Assembly (NCBI GenBank): GCA_043763625.1
Contig: JAYULL010000020.1
Coordinates: 6,518-70,517, forward strand
DNA: 64,000 nt
DNA from: Rubrolithibacter sp043763625
GTDB lineage: Bacteria > Bacteroidota > Bacteroidia > Sphingobacteriales > Sphingobacteriaceae
Direction: 5' to 3'
Shown here piece by piece: positions 44,671 through 53,730 of this stretch; the stretch's first letter is position 1; every line of letters begins with the position of its first letter. Under the pieces are notes generated by a model. The model had not been told where the DNA came from. It did not search any database and was given only the letters and a program-made list of their open reading frames with translations. The position numbers were made by a program, and so were the translations under genes.

Positions 44671-44821
44671 CGATTGTTGATCAGGAAGCCGAATAGTATG
44701 ACTTTAGTTTTCACACATCACTTACATTTACTGCATCGCCTTCAAGGGCGATAAAGATTGTAGGTTTCCACGTGAAGCCGGGTTATTACTAATATTGTGG
44801 TCTGATTAATAAAATTGAAAA
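44671..44821 (+). promoter_or_regulatory. Histidine operon leader with alternative pairings
   Basis: GGTTTCC (44763-44769) can pair with GGAAGCC (44684-44690, just before the leader ORF; 7 bp with one G-U). Its GGTTTC (44763-44768) can instead pair with GAAGCC (44774-44779; 6 bp, five-base loop). The two are mutually exclusive. CGCC-TTCAAG-GGCG forms a hairpin over the end of the leader ORF. No U-tract follows, so control may act on translation of hisG or via Rho. The rest of the 373-base gap 44449-44821 holds the DUF1080 leader. Confidence 0.5.
44698..44754 (+). CDS. Histidine leader peptide
   Basis: 18-codon ORF beginning ATG 28 bases after the predicted transcript start, reading MTLVFTHHLHLLHRLQGR. 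Four of the seven residues HHLHLLH are His. Placement between a strong promoter and the first gene of a his operon is what ribosome-mediated attenuation needs: stalling at His codons when His-tRNA is short. Too short to detect by homology; the call rests on composition and context. Confidence 0.7.
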   Translation: MTLVFTHHLHLLHRLQGR

Positions 44822-45673
44822 TTGAAAACACTCAAAATAGCTATCCAAAAATCGGGTAGATTGAACGAAAAATCTGTAGAACTTCTTAAAAATTGCGGAT
44901 TAAGTTTCGAAAACTATAAAAGTTCGCTAATTTCTCCGGTATCAAACTTCCCGCTCGAAATACTCTTTTTAAGGGACGACGACATTCCGGAATATGTGCA
45001 AGACGGTATTGCTGACTTGGGTATTGTAGGCGAAAACGTAATTAAAGAAACCGAAGTAAACGTAGCGTATTTGCAAAAGCTGGGTTTCGGCAAATGTTCG
45101 CTTAAAATTGCTGTCCCCAATAATGGCGGTATTCAAGCTTTAGCTGACCTGAACGGAAAATCAATCGCAACTTCTTATCCGGTAATCCTTAAAAAATTTC
45201 TCTCGGAAAATAACATTGCCGCAGAATTAAGAACTATTTCCGGCTCTGTAGAAATTGCTCCAGGGTTAGGTTTGAGTGATGCTATATGCGATCTGGTATC
45301 AACCGGAGGAACTTTAAAAAGCAACGGGTTAAAACCTTTTGCCGATGTATTACACTCTGAAGCCGTACTTATAGGCCGAAACGGCGAAGAAGAAAATCCG
45401 CTGATAGTCGAATTAATTCAGCGTGTTCAGTCGGTATTAAGGGCTAAAGAAACTAAATATGTAGTTCTTAATGTAGAAAAAAACCGGATCGAAAAAATCA
45501 GGTCTCTCCTACCCGGAATTAAAAGCCCTACAGTTGTTCCTTTGGCAGAAGAAGGCTGGGTTGCTGTACATACGGTAATTCCGGAAAGAGATTTTTGGGA
45601 GCGAATAAGCGAACTTAAAGCTGCCGGAGCCCAAGGCATAGTTGTTATGCCGATTGAGAAAATTATACTTTAA
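44822..45673 (+). CDS. hisG: ATP phosphoribosyltransferase, long form
   Basis: 283 residues; first step of histidine synthesis (ATP plus PRPP). The start is a TTG at 44822: a TGA lies two codons upstream in frame, and the conserved N terminus (LKIAIQKSGRLNEKSVELL) follows at once. The catalytic part includes DLGIVGENVI, and SDAICDLVSTGGTL binds the PRPP phosphate. The C-terminal about 75 residues form the ACT-like regulatory domain of long HisG, so feedback inhibition by histidine is expected. It is first in the operon after a His-rich leader. Confidence 0.95.
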   Translation: MKTLKIAIQKSGRLNEKSVELLKNCGLSFENYKSSLISPVSNFPLEILFLRDDDIPEYVQDGIADLGIVGENVIKETEVNVAYLQKLGFGKCSLKIAVPNNGGIQALADLNGKSIATSYPVILKKFLSENNIAAELRTISGSVEIAPGLGLSDAICDLVSTGGTLKSNGLKPFADVLHSEAVLIGRNGEEENPLIVELIQRVQSVLRAKETKYVVLNVEKNRIEKIRSLLPGIKSPTVVPLAEEGWVAVHTVIPERDFWERISELKAAGAQGIVVMPIEKIIL

Positions 45674-45750
45674 TTTTAGTTTTCCGTCATTTCAAGCTTG
45701 GCGAGAAATCTGTATTAATTGATGACCCAAGTTACCCGATAAAAAACTTT

Positions 45751-47046
45751 ATGTTAAAAACATATTCGCTCAATCAACTTTCGCAGGGAGATATTATGAA
45801 ACTAGTTTCCCGAAACACAGATCCCGGAAATGATATCCGCGAAAGCGTAGAAGCTATACTTAATGAAGTTAAAACTAATGGAGACAGTGCATTAAAAGCC
45901 TACGCTGAAAAATTTGACAAGGTTAAACTTGACAAACTTTTTTTAGGTAAAGAAGAAATTAACGCCCTTGCCGAAGAAGTAAATCAACAAGAAAAAGAGG
46001 CTCTTTTAACCGCCTACAACAATATCTATAAGTTTCATTTAAGTCAGGTTAGTGGAGAAGAAAAGATAGAAACTATGCCAGGCGTGACTTGTTGGCGAGA
46101 ATTAAGACCCGTTGAAAGAGTAGGTTTGTACATCCCGGGTGGAACTGCAGTTTTACCCGGTACTTTCCTGATGCTCGGCATTCCTGCAAGAATCGCAGGA
46201 TGTAAAGAAATAGTAGTCTGCTCGCCTCCGCAATCTTCGGGAACAATAAATAAGTACATAGCTTTTTGCGCCCGGCTACTCGAAATAGAGAAAGTTTATT
46301 TAGTTGGCGGAGCACAAGCAGTTGCCGGGATGGCTTACGGAACAGAAAGCATCCTGAAAGTTGATAAAATATTCGGTCCCGGAAACCAATATGTAACTAA
46401 AGCTAAAACCATAATTCAATCTACAACACAAACCGCTATTGATATGCCTGCGGGTCCCTCTGAGGTTTTAGTAATAGCAGATGAAAGTGCAGTTTCGGTT
46501 TTTGTCGCAGCGGATTTATTGGCGCAGGCAGAACACGGGACCGACTCACAATCAGTTTTGGTTACCACATCTCAAACAATTCTAGACGAAACTTTAGTTG
46601 AACTTAAGAGGCAGATTGAAGTACTTCCGCGAAAAGAGATAGCAGCTAAGGCAATCGAAAATTCATATGCCGTTTTAGTTGATGATTTAGACGAGGCCGT
46701 TGCTTTTAGTAATCGGTATGCTCCGGAGCACTTGATTCTCCAAACCCATTTGTGGCAAAGTATCTCTTCTAAAATCACCAACGCAGGCTCCGTGTTCCTG
46801 GGAAACCTGACACCTGAAAGTGCCGGAGACTATGCTTCCGGAACTAATCATACTTTACCAACAAGCGGTTATGCTCGTTCTTATTCCGGTGTGTCGGTGG
46901 ATTCTTTTGTTAAGAAAATCACTTTTCAATACATAACAGAAGAAGGCCTGCAAAACATAGGACCTACAGTTGAAACTTTGGCCTCTCTTGAAGGATTAGA
47001 AGCTCATAAAAATGCCGTTAGCCTGAGATTAAAAACCATTATTTAG
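45751..47046 (+). CDS. hisD: Histidinol dehydrogenase
   Basis: 431-residue zinc enzyme oxidising histidinol to histidine. Signature stretches: RVGLYIPGGTAVLPGTFLM, FGPGNQYVTKAK, IDMPAGPSEVLVIAD, AEHGTDSQS and APEHLIL; TPESAGDYASGTNHTLPT near the C terminus. Length is standard. It lies 77 bases after hisG, the widest gap in the operon apart from the one before hisH. Confidence 0.97.
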   Translation: MLKTYSLNQLSQGDIMKLVSRNTDPGNDIRESVEAILNEVKTNGDSALKAYAEKFDKVKLDKLFLGKEEINALAEEVNQQEKEALLTAYNNIYKFHLSQVSGEEKIETMPGVTCWRELRPVERVGLYIPGGTAVLPGTFLMLGIPARIAGCKEIVVCSPPQSSGTINKYIAFCARLLEIEKVYLVGGAQAVAGMAYGTESILKVDKIFGPGNQYVTKAKTIIQSTTQTAIDMPAGPSEVLVIADESAVSVFVAADLLAQAEHGTDSQSVLVTTSQTILDETLVELKRQIEVLPRKEIAAKAIENSYAVLVDDLDEAVAFSNRYAPEHLILQTHLWQSISSKITNAGSVFLGNLTPESAGDYASGTNHTLPTSGYARSYSGVSVDSFVKKITFQYITEEGLQNIGPTVETLASLEGLEAHKNAVSLRLKTII

Positions 47047-47113
47047 TTTGTTATGTCAACGATCGGAGACATCTAAAAAGACGTTACTCAGAATGTCAAA
47101 AACAAGAATTAAG

Positions 47114-48163
47114 ATGGAATTTAATTTACAAAAAATACTTCGAGAAAACATAAAAAACCTAGTGCCCTACTCTTCGGCACGCGATGAGTTTAAGGGCGAA
47201 GCGTCTGTTTTTTTAGATGCCAATGAAAACTCTTTCGGATCGCCGATAGAAAAGCAATATAACCGTTACCCCGACCCGCTCCAATTAAAGGTAAAACAGA
47301 AACTAAGTCAAATAAAAGGAGTACCGCCAAGAAATATATTCTTGGGAAATGGAAGTGACGAGGCCATTGATATTTTATTTCGGGCATTTTGCCGGCCCGG
47401 TATTGATAATGTAATTACCGCCCCGCCTACCTACGGTATGTACGAAGTATCGGCAAATATTAACGACGTTGAGGTTCGAAAAGTTAATCTTACCGCCGAC
47501 TACCAATTAGATTTAGAAGGAATCGCGGCTGCAATTGACGAAAACACGAAGCTGATTTTTATTTGTTCCCCTAATAATCCTACCGGGAATTCGATGAACC
47601 GAGAAGATCTTGAAACCCTTTTAGCAAACTTTCCCGGTTTAGTTGTTATTGATGAAGCCTATATCAACTACTCTCGTCAAAAAACTTTTATTCAAGAATT
47701 AACTGAATATGCAAACTTGGTTGTTTTACAAACTTTATCAAAAGCTTGGGGACTTGCCGGATTACGTTTAGGAATGGCGTTTGCGAGCGAAGAGATTATT
47801 GAAGTTTTTAATAGAGTAAAGCCGCCTTATAACATAAATGAAGCTTCGCAACAATTAGCTCTTGAAGCTTTGAATAATTTGGAACAGGTAAATGAATGGA
47901 TAAAAGAAACACTTACCGAACGTGATAAGCTGGTTTTAGATTTGAAAAAAATGCTTTTTGTTGTTGACATTTATCCATCAGACGCAAATTTTATATTAGT
48001 AAAAACTATCGCGGCAAAAGAAATTTATAATTTTTTAGTTGAGAAAGGCATAATTGTCAGAGATAGGTCGAAAGTAGAATTATGCGAAGGATGTTTGCGA
48101 GTTACTGTAGGAACGCCTGCAGAGAATGTGACATTAATAGAGAGCTTGAAAAATTTTCGATAA
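47114..48163 (+). CDS. hisC: Histidinol-phosphate aminotransferase
   Basis: 350 residues from ATG 47114; alternative starts ATG 47093 and TTG 47048 add non-conserved residues. The family N terminus is LQKILRENIKNLVPYSSARD. PLP binding: NGSDEAIDILFRA, SPNNPTGN, DEAYINY, and the lysine in LSKAWGLAGLRLG. It transfers the amino group from glutamate to imidazole acetol phosphate. It ends one base before hisB. Confidence 0.95.
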   Translation: MEFNLQKILRENIKNLVPYSSARDEFKGEASVFLDANENSFGSPIEKQYNRYPDPLQLKVKQKLSQIKGVPPRNIFLGNGSDEAIDILFRAFCRPGIDNVITAPPTYGMYEVSANINDVEVRKVNLTADYQLDLEGIAAAIDENTKLIFICSPNNPTGNSMNREDLETLLANFPGLVVIDEAYINYSRQKTFIQELTEYANLVVLQTLSKAWGLAGLRLGMAFASEEIIEVFNRVKPPYNINEASQQLALEALNNLEQVNEWIKETLTERDKLVLDLKKMLFVVDIYPSDANFILVKTIAAKEIYNFLVEKGIIVRDRSKVELCEGCLRVTVGTPAENVTLIESLKNFR

Positions 48164-48164
48164 G

Positions 48165-49301
48165 ATGAAAAAAGTACTTTTTATAGATCGCGACGGAACG
48201 TTAAACTTAGAACCCGCAGATTATCAAGTCGACTCGTACTCGAAACTCATTTTCTACCCGGAAGTTTTCCGCTATTTAGGAAAGATTGCCCGAGAATCGG
48301 ATTACGAATTAGTAATGGTGACTAACCAAGACGGTTTAGGTACCGAGGCACATCCGGAAGAAAACTTTTGGCCCGTACATAATTTTATGATCAAAGCGTT
48401 CGAGAACGAAGGTATCTGTTTTAAAGAGGTTATTATCGATAAAACTTATCCGCATGAAAATGCACCTACCCGCAAACCGGGAACAGGTCATTTAACTGCT
48501 TATTTTGATGAAGGAAAGTACGATTTAAAAAATTCTTTTGTTATCGGCGATCGAATAACAGATGTTGCTTTAGCCAAAAATTTAGGCTGCAAGGCCATTT
48601 GGATCAAACATGACGAAACTCTGGGAGCCGCAGAAATCAACGAACAAAAAGCTGAATTAAAAGATTACATCTCTCTTGACACAAAAAGCTGGAAAGACAT
48701 TTATGAGTTTCTTAAAGTTGGTAAACGCGAAATTGAGCATCGCAGAACCACTAAAGAAACTGATATTTTTATAAAGCTTAACTTGGACGGGAAAGGTGAA
48801 GCAAAAGTATCTACAGGCTTGCATTTTTTCAACCATATGTTGGAACAAATTGCTCGGCACGGAAGTATAGATTTAACTGTCGAGGCCAAAGGAGATTTGC
48901 ATATAGACGAACATCATACGATCGAAGATACCGGAATAGCTTTAGGCGAAGTTTTTTTACAGGCCTTGGGCGATAAAAAAGGCATCGAACGGTATGGCTT
49001 TTGTTTGCCGATGGACGATTGCTTAGCACAAGTAGCCATCGACTTCGGCGGGAGAAATTGGATAGTTTGGGATGCAGAATTTAAACGTGAAAGAATTGGT
49101 GAAATGCCTACCGAAATGTTCTTTCATTTTTTCAAATCATTCAGCGACGCCTCTAAATCAAACCTGAATATAAAAGCAGAAGGCCAAAACGAACATCATA
49201 AAATTGAAGCTATCTTTAAGGCCTTCGCAAAAGCAATTAAAATGGCGATAAAACGTGATGTTAATAATATGGCACTGCCGAGTACGAAGGGAGTTTTATA
49301 A
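48165..49301 (+). CDS. hisB: Bifunctional histidinol-phosphatase/imidazoleglycerol-phosphate dehydratase
   Basis: 378 residues. The N-terminal HAD phosphatase (1-165) has DRDGTLNLEP with both catalytic Asps and FVIGDRITDVALA. The C-terminal dehydratase (about 180-378) has HFFNHMLEQIARHG, DEHHTIEDTGIALGE and FFKSFSDASKSNLNI with metal-binding histidines. The fusion is as in Enterobacteria and many Bacteroidota. A repeat island separates it from hisH. Confidence 0.96.
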   Translation: MKKVLFIDRDGTLNLEPADYQVDSYSKLIFYPEVFRYLGKIARESDYELVMVTNQDGLGTEAHPEENFWPVHNFMIKAFENEGICFKEVIIDKTYPHENAPTRKPGTGHLTAYFDEGKYDLKNSFVIGDRITDVALAKNLGCKAIWIKHDETLGAAEINEQKAELKDYISLDTKSWKDIYEFLKVGKREIEHRRTTKETDIFIKLNLDGKGEAKVSTGLHFFNHMLEQIARHGSIDLTVEAKGDLHIDEHHTIEDTGIALGEVFLQALGDKKGIERYGFCLPMDDCLAQVAIDFGGRNWIVWDAEFKRERIGEMPTEMFFHFFKSFSDASKSNLNIKAEGQNEHHKIEAIFKAFAKAIKMAIKRDVNNMALPSTKGVL

Positions 49302-49302
49302 G

Positions 49303-49400
49303 AAGTTTTAAGTTATACGTTGTAAGTTTTCAGTCTGTTGCTTAACAGGTTTATAACTTCCAGTCCCGCTACTTATAACTTAATACTTATAACTTACAAC
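49303..49400. repeat. Short-word repeat island between hisB and hisH
   Basis: AT-rich gap built from variants of ACTTATAAC/GTTATAAGT: AAGTTATACGTTGTAAGTT on the left and several ACTTATAACTT words on the right. GTTGTAAGTT (49319-49328) and AACTTACAAC (49391-49400) are a perfect 10-bp inverted repeat. The right arm ends four bases before the hisH ATG, so it could fold over that start. Confidence 0.65.
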
Positions 49401-49402
49401 TC

Positions 49403-49999
49403 ATGACAGGGATTATAATATACGGAGCCGGGAATCTTTTCTCTCTAACTGCCTCTTTGGACAGATTAGGAATAAAGTACGGAATGATAGAGAAAGTAGA
49501 AGACTTCGAGCTTTACGATCGATACATCATACCGGGAGTGGGGCACGCCGGAGCGGCGATGAAAAAGTTGGAGGAAAGCGGTTTTGTTCCGATTATTAAA
49601 GCCATAAAAAAACCGGTTCTAGGAATTTGCGTGGGTATGCAGTTGCTTACTCAATTTTCGGAGGAAGGAGACTCCGACCTTACCGCGATCACACCCTTAG
49701 ACACCTTGCAGTTTAATGCAGAAAAGTTAAAACTAAAAGTTCCGCACATGGGTTGGAACAGAGTAGTGCCTGAATTTGAAAACCCGCTGTTTAACGGAAT
49801 AAAAAATAATTCATACTTTTATTTCGTGCATTCCTATTTCATTGAATACCAAACCGGTTATACAATTGCTTCTGCCAACTACGGAATAAAATTTTCTGCG
49901 GCGCTCAAGAAGGACAATTTCTACGGCGTGCAGTTTCACCCCGAAAAATCCGGCGAAAGCGGAGAATTAATATTAAAAAACTTTACAAACCTTAATTAG
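49403..49999 (+). CDS. hisH: Imidazole glycerol phosphate synthase, glutaminase subunit
   Basis: 198-residue class I glutamine amidotransferase subunit that feeds ammonia to HisF. The nucleophile Cys lies in LGICVGMQLLTQFSEEG; the His-Glu pair is in GVQFHPEKSG. The N terminus is TGIIIYGAGNLFSLTASLDRLG. It ends one base before hisA. Confidence 0.96.
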   Translation: MTGIIIYGAGNLFSLTASLDRLGIKYGMIEKVEDFELYDRYIIPGVGHAGAAMKKLEESGFVPIIKAIKKPVLGICVGMQLLTQFSEEGDSDLTAITPLDTLQFNAEKLKLKVPHMGWNRVVPEFENPLFNGIKNNSYFYFVHSYFIEYQTGYTIASANYGIKFSAALKKDNFYGVQFHPEKSGESGELILKNFTNLN

Positions 50000-50000
50000 C

Positions 50001-50750
50001 ATGTACATTATTCCTGCAGTAGATATTTTAGACAGAAAAGTTGTCCGCCTTCGAGAAGGAGATTACAAGCAAGTAACTTCTTACGACGTAACCCTCGAGG
50101 AGATGATTGAAAAATACCAATCCACCGGCACGGAGTTCGTTCACATTATTGATTTAAACGGTGCTAAAGGCGACTTTACCAACCAGAAATATTTGTTCGA
50201 TATCATCCGAAAAACCGAGATGAAGGTGCAGTACGGCGGCGGTGTTCGAAGTATAGAAAAAGTAAAAGAATTAATTGACAGCGGCATACACCGAGTAATT
50301 GTGGGTACTCAAGCTATTACAAATCCTACCTTCTTACAGGAACTGAGCGAAGAATTATGCGGAAAAGAAAGCTGCTCTGACCAAGTTGTTGTTGCAATTG
50401 ATGTGCTGGATGAAGTAATAAAATATTCCGGGTGGATGGAAAGTTCGCCCATTAAACTAGTGGATTACATCGATAAATGTTTAGCCCTTGGATTTTTCAG
50501 ATTTTTATGTACTGATATTAACAAAGACGGAAAGTTAGGTGGTGCAGGAGTAGAACTATATGAAAAACTGTTGAATCATTCTCCGTTCATTAAACTTATC
50601 GCTTCCGGCGGCATAAGCTCCATGACGGACATCGAAGCATTACAACAAATAAAAGTTGAATCTTGCGTAGTAGGGAAAGCTATATACGAAGGACATATCA
50701 GCGTAGAAGAAATTCAAGACTGGAATTTAAAATCGTTGATTTCGTTTTAG
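50001..50750 (+). CDS. hisA: ProFAR isomerase
   Basis: 249-residue TIM barrel (phosphoribosylformimino-AICAR-phosphate ribotide isomerase). The first strand has IIPAVDILDRKVVRL with the catalytic Asp; QYGGGVRS and LIASGGISSMTDIEAL are phosphate-binding loops. Cys-containing DEVIKYSGWMESSP is in the usual place. It lies between hisH and hisF with gaps of 1 and 9 bases. Confidence 0.96.
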   Translation: MYIIPAVDILDRKVVRLREGDYKQVTSYDVTLEEMIEKYQSTGTEFVHIIDLNGAKGDFTNQKYLFDIIRKTEMKVQYGGGVRSIEKVKELIDSGIHRVIVGTQAITNPTFLQELSEELCGKESCSDQVVVAIDVLDEVIKYSGWMESSPIKLVDYIDKCLALGFFRFLCTDINKDGKLGGAGVELYEKLLNHSPFIKLIASGGISSMTDIEALQQIKVESCVVGKAIYEGHISVEEIQDWNLKSLISF

Positions 50751-50759
50751 CGGGTCCTT

Positions 50760-51515
50760 ATGGTATCCAAGCGCATTATTCCCTGCCTCGACGTAAAAAA
50801 CGGCCGAACAGTTAAAGGCGTAAACTTTGTTGATTTACGTGATGCCGGAGACCCGGTAGAACTCGCTTGGCAATACTCCCGGCAGGGAGCAGATGAGTTG
50901 GTATTCCTTGATATTACCGCGACTCATGAACGCCGGAAAACTATGGTTGAACTTGTTAAAGCAGTAGCTCGGCAAGTAAATATTCCTTTTACAATAGGAG
51001 GCGGAATTAATGAAATTGCCGATGCCGACGTTTTATTAAATGCCGGAGCAGACAAGATTTCGATCAATTCTGCCGCGGTGAGAAACCCGAATTTAATCAG
51101 CGAACTTGCCAACGCATTTGGGAAACAATTTGTAGTAATTGCAGTAGACACTAAAACAGTTGAAGGAAAGAACTTAGTTCATCTTAACGGAGGCAGAATA
51201 CCAACGGAACTAGAGACTGAAAATTGGATTAAAGAAAGCCAGGAACGAGGAGCGGGAGAAATTCTATTAACGTCAATGAATCATGACGGAACAAAATCAG
51301 GGTTTGATTGCTCTGTCTTAAAAACGATAAACGATTCTATATCAATTCCGCTGATTGCCTCCGGTGGTGCCGGAAGCGTTGAACACTTTATAGAGGTTTT
51401 CGAAAGAACAAATGTCGATGCTGCACTTGCAGCCTCAGTTTTTCATTACGGCGAAATCCTAATTCCTGATCTTAAAAAAGAACTGCAAAAACACAATATT
51501 GAAGTACGATTATAA
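50760..51515 (+). CDS. hisF: Imidazole glycerol phosphate synthase, cyclase subunit
   Basis: 251-residue TIM barrel. RIIPCLDVKNGRTVKGVNF holds the catalytic Asp; PFTIGGGINEIAD, INSAAVRNP and IASGGAGSVEHF are phosphate-binding elements. The second catalytic Asp is in LLTSMNHDGTKSG. It works in complex with HisH and ends two bases before hisIE. Confidence 0.97.
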   Translation: MVSKRIIPCLDVKNGRTVKGVNFVDLRDAGDPVELAWQYSRQGADELVFLDITATHERRKTMVELVKAVARQVNIPFTIGGGINEIADADVLLNAGADKISINSAAVRNPNLISELANAFGKQFVVIAVDTKTVEGKNLVHLNGGRIPTELETENWIKESQERGAGEILLTSMNHDGTKSGFDCSVLKTINDSISIPLIASGGAGSVEHFIEVFERTNVDAALAASVFHYGEILIPDLKKELQKHNIEVRL

Positions 51516-51517
51516 TA

Positions 51518-52105
51518 ATGAATATTGATTTTACTAAATCAGACGGATTAGTTCCGGTAATTATCCAAGACGAACACACGCTTGAAATTTTAATGCTTGG
51601 ATACATGAACGAAGAAGCTTACCGGAAAACTACAACCGAAAATATTGTAACGTTTTTTTCACGCTCCAAAAATCGTTTATGGACCAAAGGAGAAGAAAGC
51701 CGTAACTATCTGTATGTAAAAAGCATCTCGCAAGATTGTGATAATGATACTCTTTTAATCAAAGTTAATCCTGCAGGCCCCACTTGCCACACCGGCTCAA
51801 GGAGTTGTTTTGCTACAGAATACAATCAAAACTTTATTTTCCAACTGGAAAATATAATTGCTGATCGGTACGCAAAACCAAAAGAAGGATCGTATATAAA
51901 CAAACTTAAGGCGAAAGGCTTAAATAAAATCGCACAAAAGGTTGGCGAAGAAGGAGTTGAAACCGTTATTGCGGCCTTGAATGAAACTGAAAATGATTTG
52001 ATAAACGAAGCATCCGATTTAGTATTTCATTTATTAGTGCTGTTGAAAGAGAAAAACTTAAATCTTAAAGCTATCGCCGATAACCTTGCAAGTCGCCACA
52101 AATGA
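51518..52105 (+). CDS. hisI: Bifunctional PR-AMP cyclohydrolase/PR-ATP pyrophosphatase
   Basis: 195-residue HisIE fusion. The HisI part (1-105) has LMLGYMNEEAYRKT, SRSKNRLWTKGEES and the zinc-binding cysteines around NPAGPTCHTGSRSCF; the HisE part (about 110-195) has KVGEEGVETVIAAL and EASDLVFHLLVLL. It catalyses steps two and three. Its stop overlaps the WD40 ATG (ATGA). Confidence 0.96.
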   Translation: MNIDFTKSDGLVPVIIQDEHTLEILMLGYMNEEAYRKTTTENIVTFFSRSKNRLWTKGEESRNYLYVKSISQDCDNDTLLIKVNPAGPTCHTGSRSCFATEYNQNFIFQLENIIADRYAKPKEGSYINKLKAKGLNKIAQKVGEEGVETVIAALNETENDLINEASDLVFHLLVLLKEKNLNLKAIADNLASRHK

Positions 52106-53007
52106 TAGAAGTTGAACGGATAGCAGCTTTACCGGGGCACCAAAACCCTATTTATACTGTTGAAAGTTCAAAAAAACCGGGAATATTTTTTACGGCCGGA
52201 AACGATAAAGGAGTAGTGGAATGGAGCTTAAAAAAATTAGAGTTTATCAAAGTTTTGGTTCCGGTAAAAACTTCTGTTTACTCACTTCACACTACCGAAA
52301 ACCTACCTTACCTGATAATTGGAGAAAGAAGCGGACAAGTGTCTGTATTTGATTTAGCAGAGCAAAAAATTATTGCCGTTCTAATGCATCATCGGCTTCC
52401 AATTTTCGGTATCACATCAACAAAAAGAAAAAATGAATTAATTGTTTCTTCTGAAGACGGAACTGTCTCCATCTGGAATCTAAATACTTTCGGTTTGCTC
52501 TTTAAGTTTAGTGTTTCGCCGGATATGGTAAGGTGCATTACTATAAATCCCGAAGAATCACTTATCGCTTTCGGTGCCAAGGATAACCTGATTAGTGTTT
52601 ATAATTTGGAAGATTATTCCTTTATTAAAAAAATTAATTACCATACACTTCCTGTTACTTCATTAACGTTTTGTCCTGACGGAAAATATCTGATTTCGGG
52701 TGGAAGAGACGCTAAATTAAATATCTGGACTTTGCCGGATTTTTCTCTTAGCGAAAGTATAACTGCCCACATGTTTGCTGTCTACGACATTAAATTTCAT
52801 TCAACCAAACCCTATTTTGCAACCTGCAGTCGCGATAAGAGCATAAAAATTTGGCATGCGGAAACCTTTAAGCTTCATAAAAATATAAGCCGAGAAAAAG
52901 GAATTGAATCGCACAGTTTATCTGTTAATAAAATCTGTTGGAACGAAGATAAACTGATTTCGGTGGGCGATGATAAAATGGTGATGATTTGGGAGGTGGA
53001 GTTTTAA
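52102..53007 (+). CDS. WD40 repeat protein coupled to the his operon
   Basis: 301 residues forming about seven WD-like blades of a single propeller, with GH and WD-type ends such as FFTAGNDKGVVEWSL, IVSSEDGTVSIWNL, LISGGRDAKLNIWTL, FATCSRDKSIKIWHA and LISVGDDKMVMIWEV. No signal peptide, so it is cytoplasmic. The ATG overlaps the hisIE stop by four bases, so it should be made with the histidine enzymes. Its role is unknown; a scaffold is the simplest guess. Confidence 0.88.
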   Translation: MIEVERIAALPGHQNPIYTVESSKKPGIFFTAGNDKGVVEWSLKKLEFIKVLVPVKTSVYSLHTTENLPYLIIGERSGQVSVFDLAEQKIIAVLMHHRLPIFGITSTKRKNELIVSSEDGTVSIWNLNTFGLLFKFSVSPDMVRCITINPEESLIAFGAKDNLISVYNLEDYSFIKKINYHTLPVTSLTFCPDGKYLISGGRDAKLNIWTLPDFSLSESITAHMFAVYDIKFHSTKPYFATCSRDKSIKIWHAETFKLHKNISREKGIESHSLSVNKICWNEDKLISVGDDKMVMIWEVEF

Positions 53008-53155
53008 TACTCTATTCAACCGAAGCTTAATCTGTTTAGCTTTTCAATACTTACGTAATCCTCCAATTAAAATACTGATCCCCCGATGGCGAATTATTTT
53101 ACTCCTTCCCATCTAACCACTTGTGCAAAAGCTGCATCTAAACAATTAGAGAAGA

Positions 53156-53617
53156 CTAAGGGTGCGTTTTCTTAATAATATAATCCAAGAACGGTGTAAT
53201 GGAAAAAGTAAGTAATAAGTATACCGGCAGTATATACGGATATGGATGGGGTAATATTAACTTCAGTATCGATGCATCAGGAAGAAGAACTCCCAGACTT
53301 ATAAAAAGGAAAAGGAAAAAAATTAATTTTAGGACTTTCCTGTTTCTAATAAAACTATAGTTATAACACACAATTGCATACGGTGCTAAAACAAGAAGGA
53401 AGATTGGCCAAGTGAAAAAAAATATGGTATATCCCCAAGAACTGTAAGCATCAAAGTAAAAATTTGCTTGGGAACTGTTATGATCGGCATTATTTACAAG
53501 AAATTTTATAGCTAAAGCCGTAAAAAGCCCTGTAAGGATAGGTGTTGCAATAACTGAAACTAAGATGAGTCTTACCATTATATAAGGCACCGGTTCATCA
53601 GATTCTTTCGGGCTCAT
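53156..53617 (-). CDS. Small integral membrane protein of unknown function
   Basis: 153 residues, not recognised. Four hydrophobic segments at about 13-35, 62-85, 92-110 and 125-147, with a Pro-rich acidic start (SPKESDEPVPY) and a Lys-rich end. The codon pattern fits a real gene, but there is no homolog I can name and no close partner. 148 bases to the his operon (convergent) and 113 bases to the next gene upstream hold nothing I recognise. Confidence 0.6.
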   Translation of the reverse strand: MSPKESDEPVPYIMVRLILVSVIATPILTGLFTALAIKFLVNNADHNSSQANFYFDAYSSWGYTIFFFTWPIFLLVLAPYAIVCYNYSFIRNRKVLKLIFFLFLFISLGVLLPDASILKLILPHPYPYILPVYLLLTFSITPFLDYIIKKTHP

Positions 53618-53730
53618 AATTCCACAGATTCTCTTTAATTATTTGTTCATTAATGTTTTTAGAAAACTCCGCGGATATTATATCCAATATCTATTTGTAC
53701 TTCGCATAAATTTATTGAATTGTATAATTC

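Noticed and set aside
44763..44779. GGTTTC/GAAGCC hairpin as an intrinsic terminator in the his leader
   Set aside because: Short stem with a G-U pair and no U-run after it; treated as part of an alternative-pairing leader instead.
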